Assembly (NCBI GenBank): GCA_002321305.1
Contig: DCMF01000068.1
Location: 1-32,117 of the forward strand
From: Verrucomicrobia bacterium UBA1629
Lineage (GTDB): Bacteria > Verrucomicrobiota > Kiritimatiellia > RFP12 > UBA1067
Length of the DNA: 32,117 nt
Direction of reading: 5' to 3'
Positions within the stretch are counted from its first letter, which is position 1, and every line of letters starts with the position of its first letter. Below the pieces are notes generated by a model, which was not told the origin of the DNA, made no database searches, and worked only from the letters and a program-made list of their open reading frames with translations. Position numbers and translations under genes: made by a program. Positions 7,621-16,776 of the stretch are shown here, in pieces.

Positions 7621-10600
7621 ATGCAGACAGTACGTGCCTGTTGTCGTTCGTTCGCCGCCATTGGCGCGGCTCTTCTCTCATTTTCACTTCATGCGGCGCC
7701 GGGCGGGAACTGGAATACCATCGAACATACCGCCTATCCGACGCCGCAGAACGTGATGGCGGCGCTGGACGGCTCGAAGGTCAAGCTGGCGTGGGACGGC
7801 GTCGCGTGGCCCGCCGACGGTTGGGCGACGGAGATTGAGGGCAAGACGGTGCCGACCGACTTCACCTACGGCGTCGAGTGCCGCGTGAAGGACACCGGTA
7901 CGGACAAGTGGAGCGACTGGTGGACGCGCACGTCGCGCGGACGGCTGGACGACAACGGGGCTTTTGTCAGCCGCTGGGAAATCGAGGACGAGGTGGAGTC
8001 CGGCAAGACCTACCAGTACCGCATCCGCTGCTACAGTTATATCCAGCCGGAGAACCCGCACCTGCTTACGAATCCGACGCAGGACGGCTACTTCAGCGAC
8101 TATTCCGACGTCGTGACGGCATACAAGACGCTCGACAAGCTTGAGCTCACGCTGGTCGAGCATCCCGATCCGTCTCCGCTTCGTGGTGCCGCGTCGTTTG
8201 TCGAAGTCGAGTACAAATACGACTCTTCGCGCGCGGCGGAAGGCGAGGAGCCGTTGTACTTCACCTTCACGGCCCTCGAAATCCCGTATCCGGCGCCAGG
8301 CACGGTGCCCGAGGCCCCGGCGGCCGGGAGCAAGCCCTACGCGCGGCGCGACGGTACGCCGCTCGCGGTGACGAATCTGTGGGTGTGTCCGCCGAACATT
8401 GCGGAAAAGGTCGATCCGACGAACTTCACCCTCGCGGCTTCCAGCGACATCGAGGAGGGCGATTCGAGATCGATGACATGGTATGCGAACAACGACCTCA
8501 AGAACTACTACCACACGAATGTGACGATCTGGGTGCAGGGCTGGGCGCAGCCCGAGACGGCGGGCGGCAAGCCGCGCCTTGTCGTGGACGAGGCGATTGG
8601 GGACGTCACCATTGACACGCGGTGCCTTACGGCCGGGCCGAACCCCGAACAGGATGGCGTTCTCCTGACGTGGCCGAGCGATCCGCGCGTGGCCAAGTAC
8701 GAGATCTGGCGCCTCGTCGATGTCGGCGACGACTACCTGCTGGGCACCGTCACCGGAACGTCCTACACGGACACGGCCGTCTCGGCGGGCATGGCCTATC
8801 ACTACGAGGTCAAGGCGTTCGATTCGGTCGGGAAAGAGATTGATTCGGCTTATGCGTCCGGCTACAGCCGGCTGGACGCCTTTTCGACACGCGACCAGTC
8901 CCTTTACTTCGTGCAGCCGCAGACGCCGTGGAACGGCAAGGTGGATATCGTCGTCCGCTACTACTCGGCGCGTGTCGAGAGGAATGACGGCATACCGCAC
9001 TTCAAGCTGATCGCCGAGAATTTCGAGAGCGGCGAGTCCCTGACCGTGAAGACGCTGACACGCGCGGACGGTGAAGTGATCAACCCGGACGACTTCACGC
9101 TGGAGGATGAGCAGAATCTGGAACAGCGGCTTGTGTGGGACGCGGGCGCGGATCTCGGCGAGACGCTGGTCGAGCGCCTTCGCCTGACGGTGGACTGCGT
9201 GCGCGTCGAGCCCTATTATGAGGGAGATCCCGTCACGGCGTGGACGGGTTCGCCGGCCAAGTACAAGGAGAATGTCCGCCTCGACACGCGCAATCCCCGG
9301 ATTCGGAAACTGGGGCAGGGGACGCATGCCTGGGTCGATCTCGACTGGTTCCCCGGTGCGACGAAGGCCGATCTCTACTGCAACGGCACGCTGATCCATA
9401 CGACGACCGATGAGTACACGCGGAAGAAGACGCTCGACAACGCCGAGCTGAACATCTGGGGCACGAACGAGCTGAAGGTCGTCACCGACACGGGCGTGAC
9501 GTGGACGGGGGGGATCGCCTATCCTTCGTTCGGCTTCACCGTGTCCGAAGGAAACGAAGACGGCATCACGCTCACGTGGAACACGGTCGATGACGAGGCT
9601 GTGGGCGGCTACCAGGTGCGGCGGCGCGTGAAGGGCTCGACGGACGACTTCGAGACGGTCGCGACCGTGGGGCCGGACGTGACGACGTACACGGATAAGA
9701 CGGCGGACGAGGCGGGCGCCTACGAGTACACGGTCGTGCCGCGCCGTACATGGGATGCCGACATCGGTCCCGTTCCGGCGGCGAAGCGCGGCTATCGCTC
9801 GCTGGACAAGGTTGCGATCACCCAGGCGCGGCAGCTCTATCCGTGGACGACGCAGGTCGCGCTCGACATCTCCTACGTGAGCGGACGCGAGGAGGCGACG
9901 GACGGCGCGGTGACGTACAGGCTGGAAGCCGAACTTGCGGACGGTACGTCGATTCCGTTGAGGTTCGAGGATAAGACTCTGCGGCTCGAAACGGTGGACG
10001 GGTTCTCCCTCGATCCGGCGGACATTCTGTTCGGTTCGCCGTCGCTCCCCTCCGGCAAAACGACGCGCCTCTGGTGGAATGCCCCGAAGGATCTCGGCCA
10101 GGTCCAGGTGTCCGATTCGGTCGTCGAGGGCATTGTCCTGCGGATTGTGCCGACGCTCGCGGACGATGCGCCGGCCGGGGCGGTCGCCGCGCCCGCGCCG
10201 GCCGTGAAGGACGGTTTGACGGTGGATCTGCGCACGGTGCGCCCCGTCACGGTCGGCGAGAAGATTCCGGTCGTCTGGGAGTGGATGCGCACGGACCCGC
10301 GCGACGAGACGCGGGACTACACCGTCATTCTCGCCTATCCGCAGGGCGCCCGTGAATGCGTGGCCCTGATGCCAGAGGAACGGACGGGCGAGGGCGAGGT
10401 CGAAGTCACTGAAAACATGTGGACGTGTTTCAACCTCGTCAAGCGCGAACTGAACGACGGCGCGGACGACGCGCAGAAAATCGAGCTGACGAGCGAAGTC
10501 CTCTTCCAGCTGCCGGTCGAGCCGGTCGCGAACGTACAGGCGACGCGGGGGAATGCGGACGCGCTGACGGTGACATGGGACCCGGTGCCGTACGCGAGCC

Positions 10601-13600
10601 GCTATCAGCTGGACATCGCCACGTGCAACGCACAGGGCGCGACGGGGGTGACGCGCACGCAGTACGTCTTCGACGGTACGCGGTATGTCGATACGCGGGT
10701 GCCCGAGGTCGGTCTCGTGAGTTACGTGGTGCGAGCCTGCTATCCGAACCGGGCGACGGGCGAGCCGTCCGCGCCGGTCGTCGGCTGGCGGACGCTCGAC
10801 AAGGCGGAGCTGACGAACGTCTCGACGCGTCGGCCGTGGGACGGCACGGTGGACATCGACCTGACCTACCAGACGGCGCGCGACCAGTATGGAAAGGTGG
10901 TGGACGGGGCGGCCGCCCTGCCGGGCAAGACCGTGACGGTCGCGGTGACGACGGCACAGGGCGAGGAGGTCGCCGTCCAGTCGCTCGTCCGCGAGACGCT
11001 TGACGGCGACATCATCCGCCGCGAGAAGGTGACGAACGGCGCGTTCACGCTCGGCGCGAACGACCGCATCATCTGGGATGCGCCGGCGGACGCGCCGGTG
11101 GGGATGTACGAGCCGGGCGCGACTCTGAAGGTCACGATCAAGGGCGACGAATACAGCAATGAGATGAGGTTCGAGAAGTCCTTCGACCTCGACACGCGCA
11201 CCGGGGTCATCGACTTGCCGTTTGGTGCAGAGGACATCCGGCTTCCGTGGTCCACGCGCTGGGCGAAGCCGGAGGTGAAAGAGGGGTACCTCGGCTCTGT
11301 TCTCGAGAATGCCGCCTGGTGGAAGCAGACGGCGGTGCTGACGGACATCACGGACAGCGCGAATCCCGTGGAGATCCTGAGAACCGAGGCCAAGCTCGGC
11401 GAGGGCGGCACGGTCACGTCGTGGACGCCGAAGAGCTGGGGTGAGAACAAGCTCACGCTGACGCTCGCGCCGGCCTCCGGCGGCGACGAGCCGATGCCGT
11501 ACTCGGCCGTCTTCAAGATGCCCGACTTCGGCTTCACGGCGACGACGAACGATGCGGATGGCGTGACGCTCAAGTGGAATGCGCTCGCCGGTGCGGCGTC
11601 CTACGAGATCCGCCGCCGCAAGGTCGGGACGTCCGATGCTTTCGAGGAGATTACGAACGTGGTTGACGTGACGACGTGGACGGACGACTCCGTTGAGACG
11701 GTCGTCGGCGACTTCGAGTATCAGGTCGTGCCGCGGACGGCGGGTGGCAGCGCGGGCCCCGACCTCGCGCCCGTGTCCGGCACGCGCGGTGCGCCGCAGA
11801 CGGTGCTGAACGTAGTCGCCACGCAGGGCGACACGAACGCCGTGACGGTGACGTGGGACGCCGTGCCGCACGCCTCCGCCTACGAGGTGAAGGTGGAGCG
11901 CTGGGACGTCGCGATCAACAGGACGACGCGCACCGTGGAGACGAACGAGGCGTGCTTCGTCGATGCGGAACTGCCGCAACCCGGCCTCGGACGCTACACG
12001 GTGACGGCGGTCTATCCGAACGGCATGAAGGGCGCGGCGGCCGAGGCGGCCGTCGGCTATGCGGTGCTGGACGTGCTGGAGATTCGGGGCGTGAAGCCGC
12101 GCTTCCCGTGGAATGGCCTGATGGACATCGATGTCGTTTATCGCTCGGTGCGTGGTCTGCGCGATTTGCTGGGAGAAGGTACGCCGCGCTTTACGTTGGC
12201 GGCCGACTGCGGCGGCGAGACCCTGTCCATGCAGACGCTTTACGTGGCGGATGGCACGACGCCTCTCGGCGCCAGCGGCTTCAATCTGGCGGACGACGGC
12301 TCGACGCAGCGTCTCGTGTGGGACGCGCGGGCCGACCTCGGCGAGACGAACCTTCTCGCAAGTGTTCGCTTCACGCTTTCCTGTTCGGGTGTCGAGGCAT
12401 CGGGCGGCACGTCAGCGACGCCGTTCACGGGTGAGGCGGCTTCGGCGGCCTTGGGAAGTCTTGACACGCGGCGTGTCCCTGAAATCGTCCTCGGACAAGA
12501 CACGTCTGTCTACATTGACCTGGACTGGTTCGCCGGGGCGACGAAAGCCGACCTCTCCGTCAACGGCACGAAGGTGCTGACGAAGACCGACGGCGGCACG
12601 ACGTGGAAGAGCGCCGCTTCCGGCCCGGCGGCTGCTGTCGAAGCGGCAACGGCAAATGCGGACTCCGGCATCAGGAACGAGGATTCAGACGTGCCCGACG
12701 TTCAGGCCAAGACCCTCGGCATTGCCGATGAAGCCCTTGCTGTCGCGTCCGCCCCGAACGCACGTCACGCGAACGGAGCGTTCGATCTCTACCTGTCGCC
12801 GGACGGCGACGATGCGGCGGACGGGCTTTCCTCGGAGACGGCGAAGCGGACGCTCGCCGGCGTTGTCGTGGCGGCGAACGCGACGGGGCGGGCGAACCTC
12901 GTCGTCGCGGTCTGCGAGGGCGACTACGAGCCGCCCTACGCCGACTTCGGCGCGACCAACGCCATCTCCTTCCGCGCCGTCGGCGACAAGGCGCGCACGC
13001 GCGTCGTCGGCGGCACGAATGCCGTCTGCGCCCTCTCGTCCGCGAGCTGCGCGTGGCAGGGCTTCACGTTCACGGGCTTCGCGGGCAAGGGGTATGGCGA
13101 ACGGAATCCTGCCTATGCGCCCATCTGCCGGTTCGGCGGCATGACGTTCCGCGACTGCGACTTCGAGGGCAATGACTTCGTGGTGGATTATGGCTACGCG
13201 GCGTACAACTCGTGCCGGTTCTCCGCATGCACATTTGACGGCAACACCTATCGGATTATCCAAGACAGTCCCAATAACGTGTCGAAAGGAATCCTCTATC
13301 GTTCCTGTGCCTTTGACGGCTGCTCGGTGGAAGGTGTGACGCTGAAGGGGGCTGTCCACGGCAACGGGGACTATGATGACGCCCTGGAGAACACGACCTA
13401 CCACATCCTCATGTGGGACATTGACGCGGAAAACACGCTCTTCCGGCTTCCGGGGTCGATGCACGCGAACAACAGAAGGTACAGATACAGGAACGTCACC
13501 CTGATCGCGCCGTCGGCTTGGTGCGTTCCGCCAAAATCGACGAGCTACAGGACGCCGTTCCCGACGGATGCCGCCTACGTGACGAACTGCCTCTACGTGA

Positions 13601-16557
13601 TCGGCGACGCGAAGCCGGGCAGCTCGTCGGCCTACATCCTCGCGGGGACGAACACGGCGGAGGTTCCGAGAAGCGCGAAGGGCGTGTACGTCGCGCTGGA
13701 CGGGAGCGCAAGTCTCACGGCGGAGGGCGTCGCGGCGGACATGGGCTGTCCTTCCGTGCGCGCCGACGGCGAGCCGGACTATGGCTGGAAGTCGTCGGGA
13801 CTCGGCGCGGCGAAGACCGCGCTCGCGCAGACGGGCGTATTCCTTTCGGAAGAGCAGCTGAACATCTGGGGCACGAACACGTTGACGCTCGTGACGGATA
13901 CGGGCACGACATGGACGGGCTTCCTCAAGTATCCCGACTTCGCGTTCTCGGCGACGGCGGACAACGAAGACGGCGTGACGCTGACGTGGAATGCGCTCGA
14001 CGGCGCGGCATCCTACGAAATTCGCCGCCGCAAGGCGGGCGAGACGGACTATGAAATTGTCACGAACGTGACGGACGCGGTCTCGTGGACGGACGACTCG
14101 GTTGACACGGTCGTCGGCGACTTCGAGTACGTGGTCGTGCCGATTTCGAAGACCGGCACGACGCTGCCCGCCAAGGCTCCTGCGCGCGGCACGCGCGGCG
14201 CGCCGCAGACGGTGCAGAATGTGGTCGCCTCGCAGGGCGACACGAACGCCGTGACGGTGACGTGGGACGCCGTGCCGCACGCCTCCGCCTACGAGGTGAA
14301 GGTGGAGCGCTGGGATGTCGCGATCAACAGGACGACGCGCACCGTGGAGACGAATGAGGCGTGCTTCGTCGATACGGAACTGCCGCAGCCGGGGCTCGGA
14401 CGCTACACGGTGACGGCGGTCTATCCGAACGGCATGAAGGGCGCGCCGTCCGAGGCGGTGGTCGGCTATGCGGTGCTGGACACGATGAAGATTCAGGGCG
14501 TCTCGACGCGCTGGCCGTGGAACGGCAAGGTCGATCTCGACGTGGAGTACAAGACGGTGCGGACGCGCTTCAACGAACTCTTCGGGCTCCCGAACCTGCC
14601 GTATCCGACGAACGTCACGCTCGCCGCGCAGACGGCGGAGGGGGCGTCCATCACCGTGGCGACGCTCGACAGAGAGCCGGCAGTGGACCGGAACTACACG
14701 GTCAACCGCAAGGCGGTGGAGAACGGCACGGCGATCTTCTCGGGTTCGGGTTGGTTGCGGCTCGTGTGGGACGCCGATACAGACACGCAGAACAGCCTCC
14801 TCGCGCCGGGCACGACGCTGACGCTCACGGTCGCCGACGACTACAGTGCGTTGACGGACAGCTGCACCGTCGACATCGACACGACGAAGCCGCTGGCGAT
14901 TCCGCTCCCGGAGGAGTCCGAGGAAAATGACCGGGCGATTGCGTTCCCGTGGGCGGCACGCTGGGCGGACGAGGCCGATCCATCCCTCAATATGCAGGAC
15001 GGTACGGATCTGGAAATCGTCACGGTCACGCGGTATGGCACGGTGACGAACGTGGTCAAAACGCAGACGCAGCTGTCCGACGAGGGCGGCGTGTACACGT
15101 GGCGTCCGGGGAACTACTACGGCGTCCTCATCGTGGAGGCCACGTTCACGAATCGCGCGACGGCGGCATCTTCGACCTACCGGAGCAAGTTCCTCCGCTC
15201 GGTGGCGACGCCTGTCACGGTGGAACGCGTACCGGGGCAGAACGCCCTCGACATCAAGTGGACGTTCTCGGCCGACTGCACCTACTACCAGATCATCCGC
15301 CGCGAGGTCTACGCCGACGGGACGCGCAGCCCCTGGCAGAACATGGCGCCGCTCTCGGGCCCCTGGTACCGCGACATCGGCGTGGTGGGCGGAAGGACCT
15401 ACGAGTACGCCGCGTGCCCAATGTATTCCGACCCGGACACGCATAACTACATCACGGCCGAGCCGGTCGTCTGGACGGCTGGCAGCGTGGGCATCAACGC
15501 CGTCTTCGATGCGATGGGGCCGTGGCTTGAGAACGGCCAGACGGTGGTCACGCAGTTCGTGGACACGGTTTATGCACCGCTGCCGACGGCGACGCGCGCG
15601 GGCTACAGGCTCGTCGGCTGGACGCTCGGCGTGACGAACGGTGCGCCGGAGGCGGTTGCGGATTCGAACCTGCTCGTCCGCGCCAACCATACGCTTTACG
15701 CGCGCTGGGAGACGGACTGGAACGGCGAGGCGGCGTTCGCGTATGAGCCGATCGACGCGACGACGGCGCGGATCACGGGGCTGAAGGACGCGGCGCCAGA
15801 CAACGGCTGCTTTGTCCTGCCGGACCGCATCGACGGCTACCTCGTCACGGAGATCGGTGCGCGTGCGTTCTACAATGCGACCGCAGACCTTGGCACCGTC
15901 ACGTTGCCGGTTTTCTGCACGAACGTGGCGGACTACGCCTTCTGCGGCGCGACGAAGCTGACGGGGCTCGCGTTTGTGTCGCCGCGTAACGCGGCCAATC
16001 CGTCCGAACCGGCCACGCTGTCGCTTGGCGCATTCGCGTTCGCGACCACCGGCCTGACGGATGTGACGGTTCCGGCGTCCGTCGGCCATCTGGGTTCGGG
16101 CGCGTTCGGCAACTGTGCGCAGCTGGCGGACGTGACGGTGCTGGGGACGCCGACGACGGGCGGCCGCGACGTCTTCCGCCGGGCGGCCTCCGCGACGGCA
16201 GAGAAGAAGCTGACGCTGCGGGCCGACGCGGCGTGGATCGCGGCGAACGGCTTTGGCGCGCAGGGCAACATCGTGCCGGCGGCGGTTGCGCCGTCCGTCC
16301 GGTCCGTGCGCGTGACGGGGCTGTCGGGCGCGGCGAAGGCGTGGACGCTGACGCTCGCGGTGACGCTGGCGGACGGCGACTGGGATGCGTTCGACGCAGG
16401 CACCGTGCGCGTCGATTTCGCCGAGACGCTGGGCGCGACGCCGACGCGGCTCGTGCCGACGAAGGCGGAGAAGCCGTCCGAAGGCGTCGTGACGGTCACG
16501 GTCGAACTGTCAGCCGAGAGCCCGTCCGGCTTCTTCCGGGTTGTGGTTGGTGAATGA
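7621..16557 (+). CDS. Giant secreted multidomain protein: Fn3-like, PWNG, beta-helix, InlB and LRR modules
   Basis: The 2978-residue product is a predicted cell-surface or secreted protein, probably an adhesin or glycan-binding scaffold; no catalytic site is visible. Residues 1-29 are a signal peptide ending near SLHAAPG. The body alternates Fn3-like domains (for example TVTWDAVPHASAYEVKVE) with a module opened by Pro-Trp-x-x/PWNG (residues 436, 741, 1072, 1496, 2299) and usually containing RLVWDA-ADLGE. A third unit runs from DLDWF-GATKADL to LNIWGTN (571-616, 1631-2086). Residues about 1663-2078 are an inserted domain whose core from 1721 (LYLSPDGDDAADG) looks like a right-handed beta-helix. 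Residues 2640-2700 resemble an InlB B-repeat (TLYARWE), 2730-2880 BspA-type LRRs (IGARAFYN, YAFCGATKL), and the chain ends SGFFRVVVGE. The start is fixed by AAGGAGA and the signal peptide; the frame is open farther upstream but there overlaps the SDR gene. Confidence 0.93.
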   Translation: MQTVRACCRSFAAIGAALLSFSLHAAPGGNWNTIEHTAYPTPQNVMAALDGSKVKLAWDGVAWPADGWATEIEGKTVPTDFTYGVECRVKDTGTDKWSDWWTRTSRGRLDDNGAFVSRWEIEDEVESGKTYQYRIRCYSYIQPENPHLLTNPTQDGYFSDYSDVVTAYKTLDKLELTLVEHPDPSPLRGAASFVEVEYKYDSSRAAEGEEPLYFTFTALEIPYPAPGTVPEAPAAGSKPYARRDGTPLAVTNLWVCPPNIAEKVDPTNFTLAASSDIEEGDSRSMTWYANNDLKNYYHTNVTIWVQGWAQPETAGGKPRLVVDEAIGDVTIDTRCLTAGPNPEQDGVLLTWPSDPRVAKYEIWRLVDVGDDYLLGTVTGTSYTDTAVSAGMAYHYEVKAFDSVGKEIDSAYASGYSRLDAFSTRDQSLYFVQPQTPWNGKVDIVVRYYSARVERNDGIPHFKLIAENFESGESLTVKTLTRADGEVINPDDFTLEDEQNLEQRLVWDAGADLGETLVERLRLTVDCVRVEPYYEGDPVTAWTGSPAKYKENVRLDTRNPRIRKLGQGTHAWVDLDWFPGATKADLYCNGTLIHTTTDEYTRKKTLDNAELNIWGTNELKVVTDTGVTWTGGIAYPSFGFTVSEGNEDGITLTWNTVDDEAVGGYQVRRRVKGSTDDFETVATVGPDVTTYTDKTADEAGAYEYTVVPRRTWDADIGPVPAAKRGYRSLDKVAITQARQLYPWTTQVALDISYVSGREEATDGAVTYRLEAELADGTSIPLRFEDKTLRLETVDGFSLDPADILFGSPSLPSGKTTRLWWNAPKDLGQVQVSDSVVEGIVLRIVPTLADDAPAGAVAAPAPAVKDGLTVDLRTVRPVTVGEKIPVVWEWMRTDPRDETRDYTVILAYPQGARECVALMPEERTGEGEVEVTENMWTCFNLVKRELNDGADDAQKIELTSEVLFQLPVEPVANVQATRGNADALTVTWDPVPYASRYQLDIATCNAQGATGVTRTQYVFDGTRYVDTRVPEVGLVSYVVRACYPNRATGEPSAPVVGWRTLDKAELTNVSTRRPWDGTVDIDLTYQTARDQYGKVVDGAAALPGKTVTVAVTTAQGEEVAVQSLVRETLDGDIIRREKVTNGAFTLGANDRIIWDAPADAPVGMYEPGATLKVTIKGDEYSNEMRFEKSFDLDTRTGVIDLPFGAEDIRLPWSTRWAKPEVKEGYLGSVLENAAWWKQTAVLTDITDSANPVEILRTEAKLGEGGTVTSWTPKSWGENKLTLTLAPASGGDEPMPYSAVFKMPDFGFTATTNDADGVTLKWNALAGAASYEIRRRKVGTSDAFEEITNVVDVTTWTDDSVETVVGDFEYQVVPRTAGGSAGPDLAPVSGTRGAPQTVLNVVATQGDTNAVTVTWDAVPHASAYEVKVERWDVAINRTTRTVETNEACFVDAELPQPGLGRYTVTAVYPNGMKGAAAEAAVGYAVLDVLEIRGVKPRFPWNGLMDIDVVYRSVRGLRDLLGEGTPRFTLAADCGGETLSMQTLYVADGTTPLGASGFNLADDGSTQRLVWDARADLGETNLLASVRFTLSCSGVEASGGTSATPFTGEAASAALGSLDTRRVPEIVLGQDTSVYIDLDWFAGATKADLSVNGTKVLTKTDGGTTWKSAASGPAAAVEAATANADSGIRNEDSDVPDVQAKTLGIADEALAVASAPNARHANGAFDLYLSPDGDDAADGLSSETAKRTLAGVVVAANATGRANLVVAVCEGDYEPPYADFGATNAISFRAVGDKARTRVVGGTNAVCALSSASCAWQGFTFTGFAGKGYGERNPAYAPICRFGGMTFRDCDFEGNDFVVDYGYAAYNSCRFSACTFDGNTYRIIQDSPNNVSKGILYRSCAFDGCSVEGVTLKGAVHGNGDYDDALENTTYHILMWDIDAENTLFRLPGSMHANNRRYRYRNVTLIAPSAWCVPPKSTSYRTPFPTDAAYVTNCLYVIGDAKPGSSSAYILAGTNTAEVPRSAKGVYVALDGSASLTAEGVAADMGCPSVRADGEPDYGWKSSGLGAAKTALAQTGVFLSEEQLNIWGTNTLTLVTDTGTTWTGFLKYPDFAFSATADNEDGVTLTWNALDGAASYEIRRRKAGETDYEIVTNVTDAVSWTDDSVDTVVGDFEYVVVPISKTGTTLPAKAPARGTRGAPQTVQNVVASQGDTNAVTVTWDAVPHASAYEVKVERWDVAINRTTRTVETNEACFVDTELPQPGLGRYTVTAVYPNGMKGAPSEAVVGYAVLDTMKIQGVSTRWPWNGKVDLDVEYKTVRTRFNELFGLPNLPYPTNVTLAAQTAEGASITVATLDREPAVDRNYTVNRKAVENGTAIFSGSGWLRLVWDADTDTQNSLLAPGTTLTLTVADDYSALTDSCTVDIDTTKPLAIPLPEESEENDRAIAFPWAARWADEADPSLNMQDGTDLEIVTVTRYGTVTNVVKTQTQLSDEGGVYTWRPGNYYGVLIVEATFTNRATAASSTYRSKFLRSVATPVTVERVPGQNALDIKWTFSADCTYYQIIRREVYADGTRSPWQNMAPLSGPWYRDIGVVGGRTYEYAACPMYSDPDTHNYITAEPVVWTAGSVGINAVFDAMGPWLENGQTVVTQFVDTVYAPLPTATRAGYRLVGWTLGVTNGAPEAVADSNLLVRANHTLYARWETDWNGEAAFAYEPIDATTARITGLKDAAPDNGCFVLPDRIDGYLVTEIGARAFYNATADLGTVTLPVFCTNVADYAFCGATKLTGLAFVSPRNAANPSEPATLSLGAFAFATTGLTDVTVPASVGHLGSGAFGNCAQLADVTVLGTPTTGGRDVFRRAASATAEKKLTLRADAAWIAANGFGAQGNIVPAAVAPSVRSVRVTGLSGAAKAWTLTLAVTLADGDWDAFDAGTVRVDFAETLGATPTRLVPTKAEKPSEGVVTVTVELSAESPSGFFRVVVGE
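11779..12072 (+). repeat. Intragenic duplication, copy 1 (Fn3-like unit)
   Basis: This 294-base segment of the giant gene matches 14188-14481 with about 15 differences by eye and no gaps, roughly 95% identity. It encodes a complete Fn3-like unit beginning GTRGAPQTV and ending VGYAVLD. The nucleotide identity far exceeds that of the other Fn3-like units, so it reflects recent duplication or gene conversion. Confidence 0.9.
12605..13854 (+). other. Beta-helix domain inserted within a repeat unit of the giant protein
   Basis: In the first unit (residues 571-616) DLDWF-GATKADL is followed 39 residues later by LNIWGTN. In the second the same landmarks are 449 residues apart (1631 and 2080). The extra roughly 410 residues start with a low-complexity Ala-rich linker (1664-1720) and continue with a domain that looks like a right-handed beta-helix, with short repeated turns such as CRFSACTFDGNTY and YRSCAFDGCSV. 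The flanking halves still match the uninterrupted unit, so the insertion is in frame and the host unit is otherwise complete. Part of the insert (about 13220-13480) is less GC-rich than its flanks. Confidence 0.75.
14188..14481 (+). repeat. Intragenic duplication, copy 2 (Fn3-like unit)
   Basis: This is the partner of 11779-12072. Most differences are third-position or conservative (for example GGT/GGC, GAC/GAT), with a small cluster near the 3' end (GAAAEAA against GAPSEAV). Confidence 0.9.
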
Positions 16558-16569
16558 CTAAAACAGATA

Positions 16570-16738
16570 GAGGAACTCCGATGATTAAGGCTCACGCTAC
16601 CGCTCCGCAGGCTTGTGCTGGCTTCGCAGAGACAAGCCCCCGGACAATCGCCATTCAAGCCGTTTGCGATGAATTGACTTGCTTGGGAAAGTCTATTCGG
16701 CGGAGCGGTAGCGAGAGCCCTACGGATCGGAGTTTATC
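16570..16738. mobile_element. MITE-like element with 41-base inverted repeats
   Basis: The left arm 16570-16610 and the right arm 16698-16738 are inverted copies over 41 bases with about ten mismatches, sharing ACTCCGAT, GGCTC and CGCTACCGCTCCGC. The 169-base element has an 87-base interior with no convincing reading frame and is less GC-rich than its neighbours. It sits alone between the giant gene and the barrel gene. Length, terminal inverted repeats and lack of a gene fit a non-autonomous miniature element or a RAYT-type palindrome. No target-site duplication is obvious. Confidence 0.65.
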
Positions 16739-16776
16739 GATGAACAGATGAACTAAATGAGAAAGGACAAGCGAAA

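Noticed and set aside
7684..11979. A 1431-codon - strand frame opposite the giant gene
   Set aside because: No motif, Arg-rich, and the + strand has a promoter, ribosome site, signal peptide and repeated domains.
16554..16751. A 65-codon frame starting at the end of the giant gene
   Set aside because: It runs through the MITE-like inverted repeats and has no recognisable content; the ATGA overlap at its start is likely chance.
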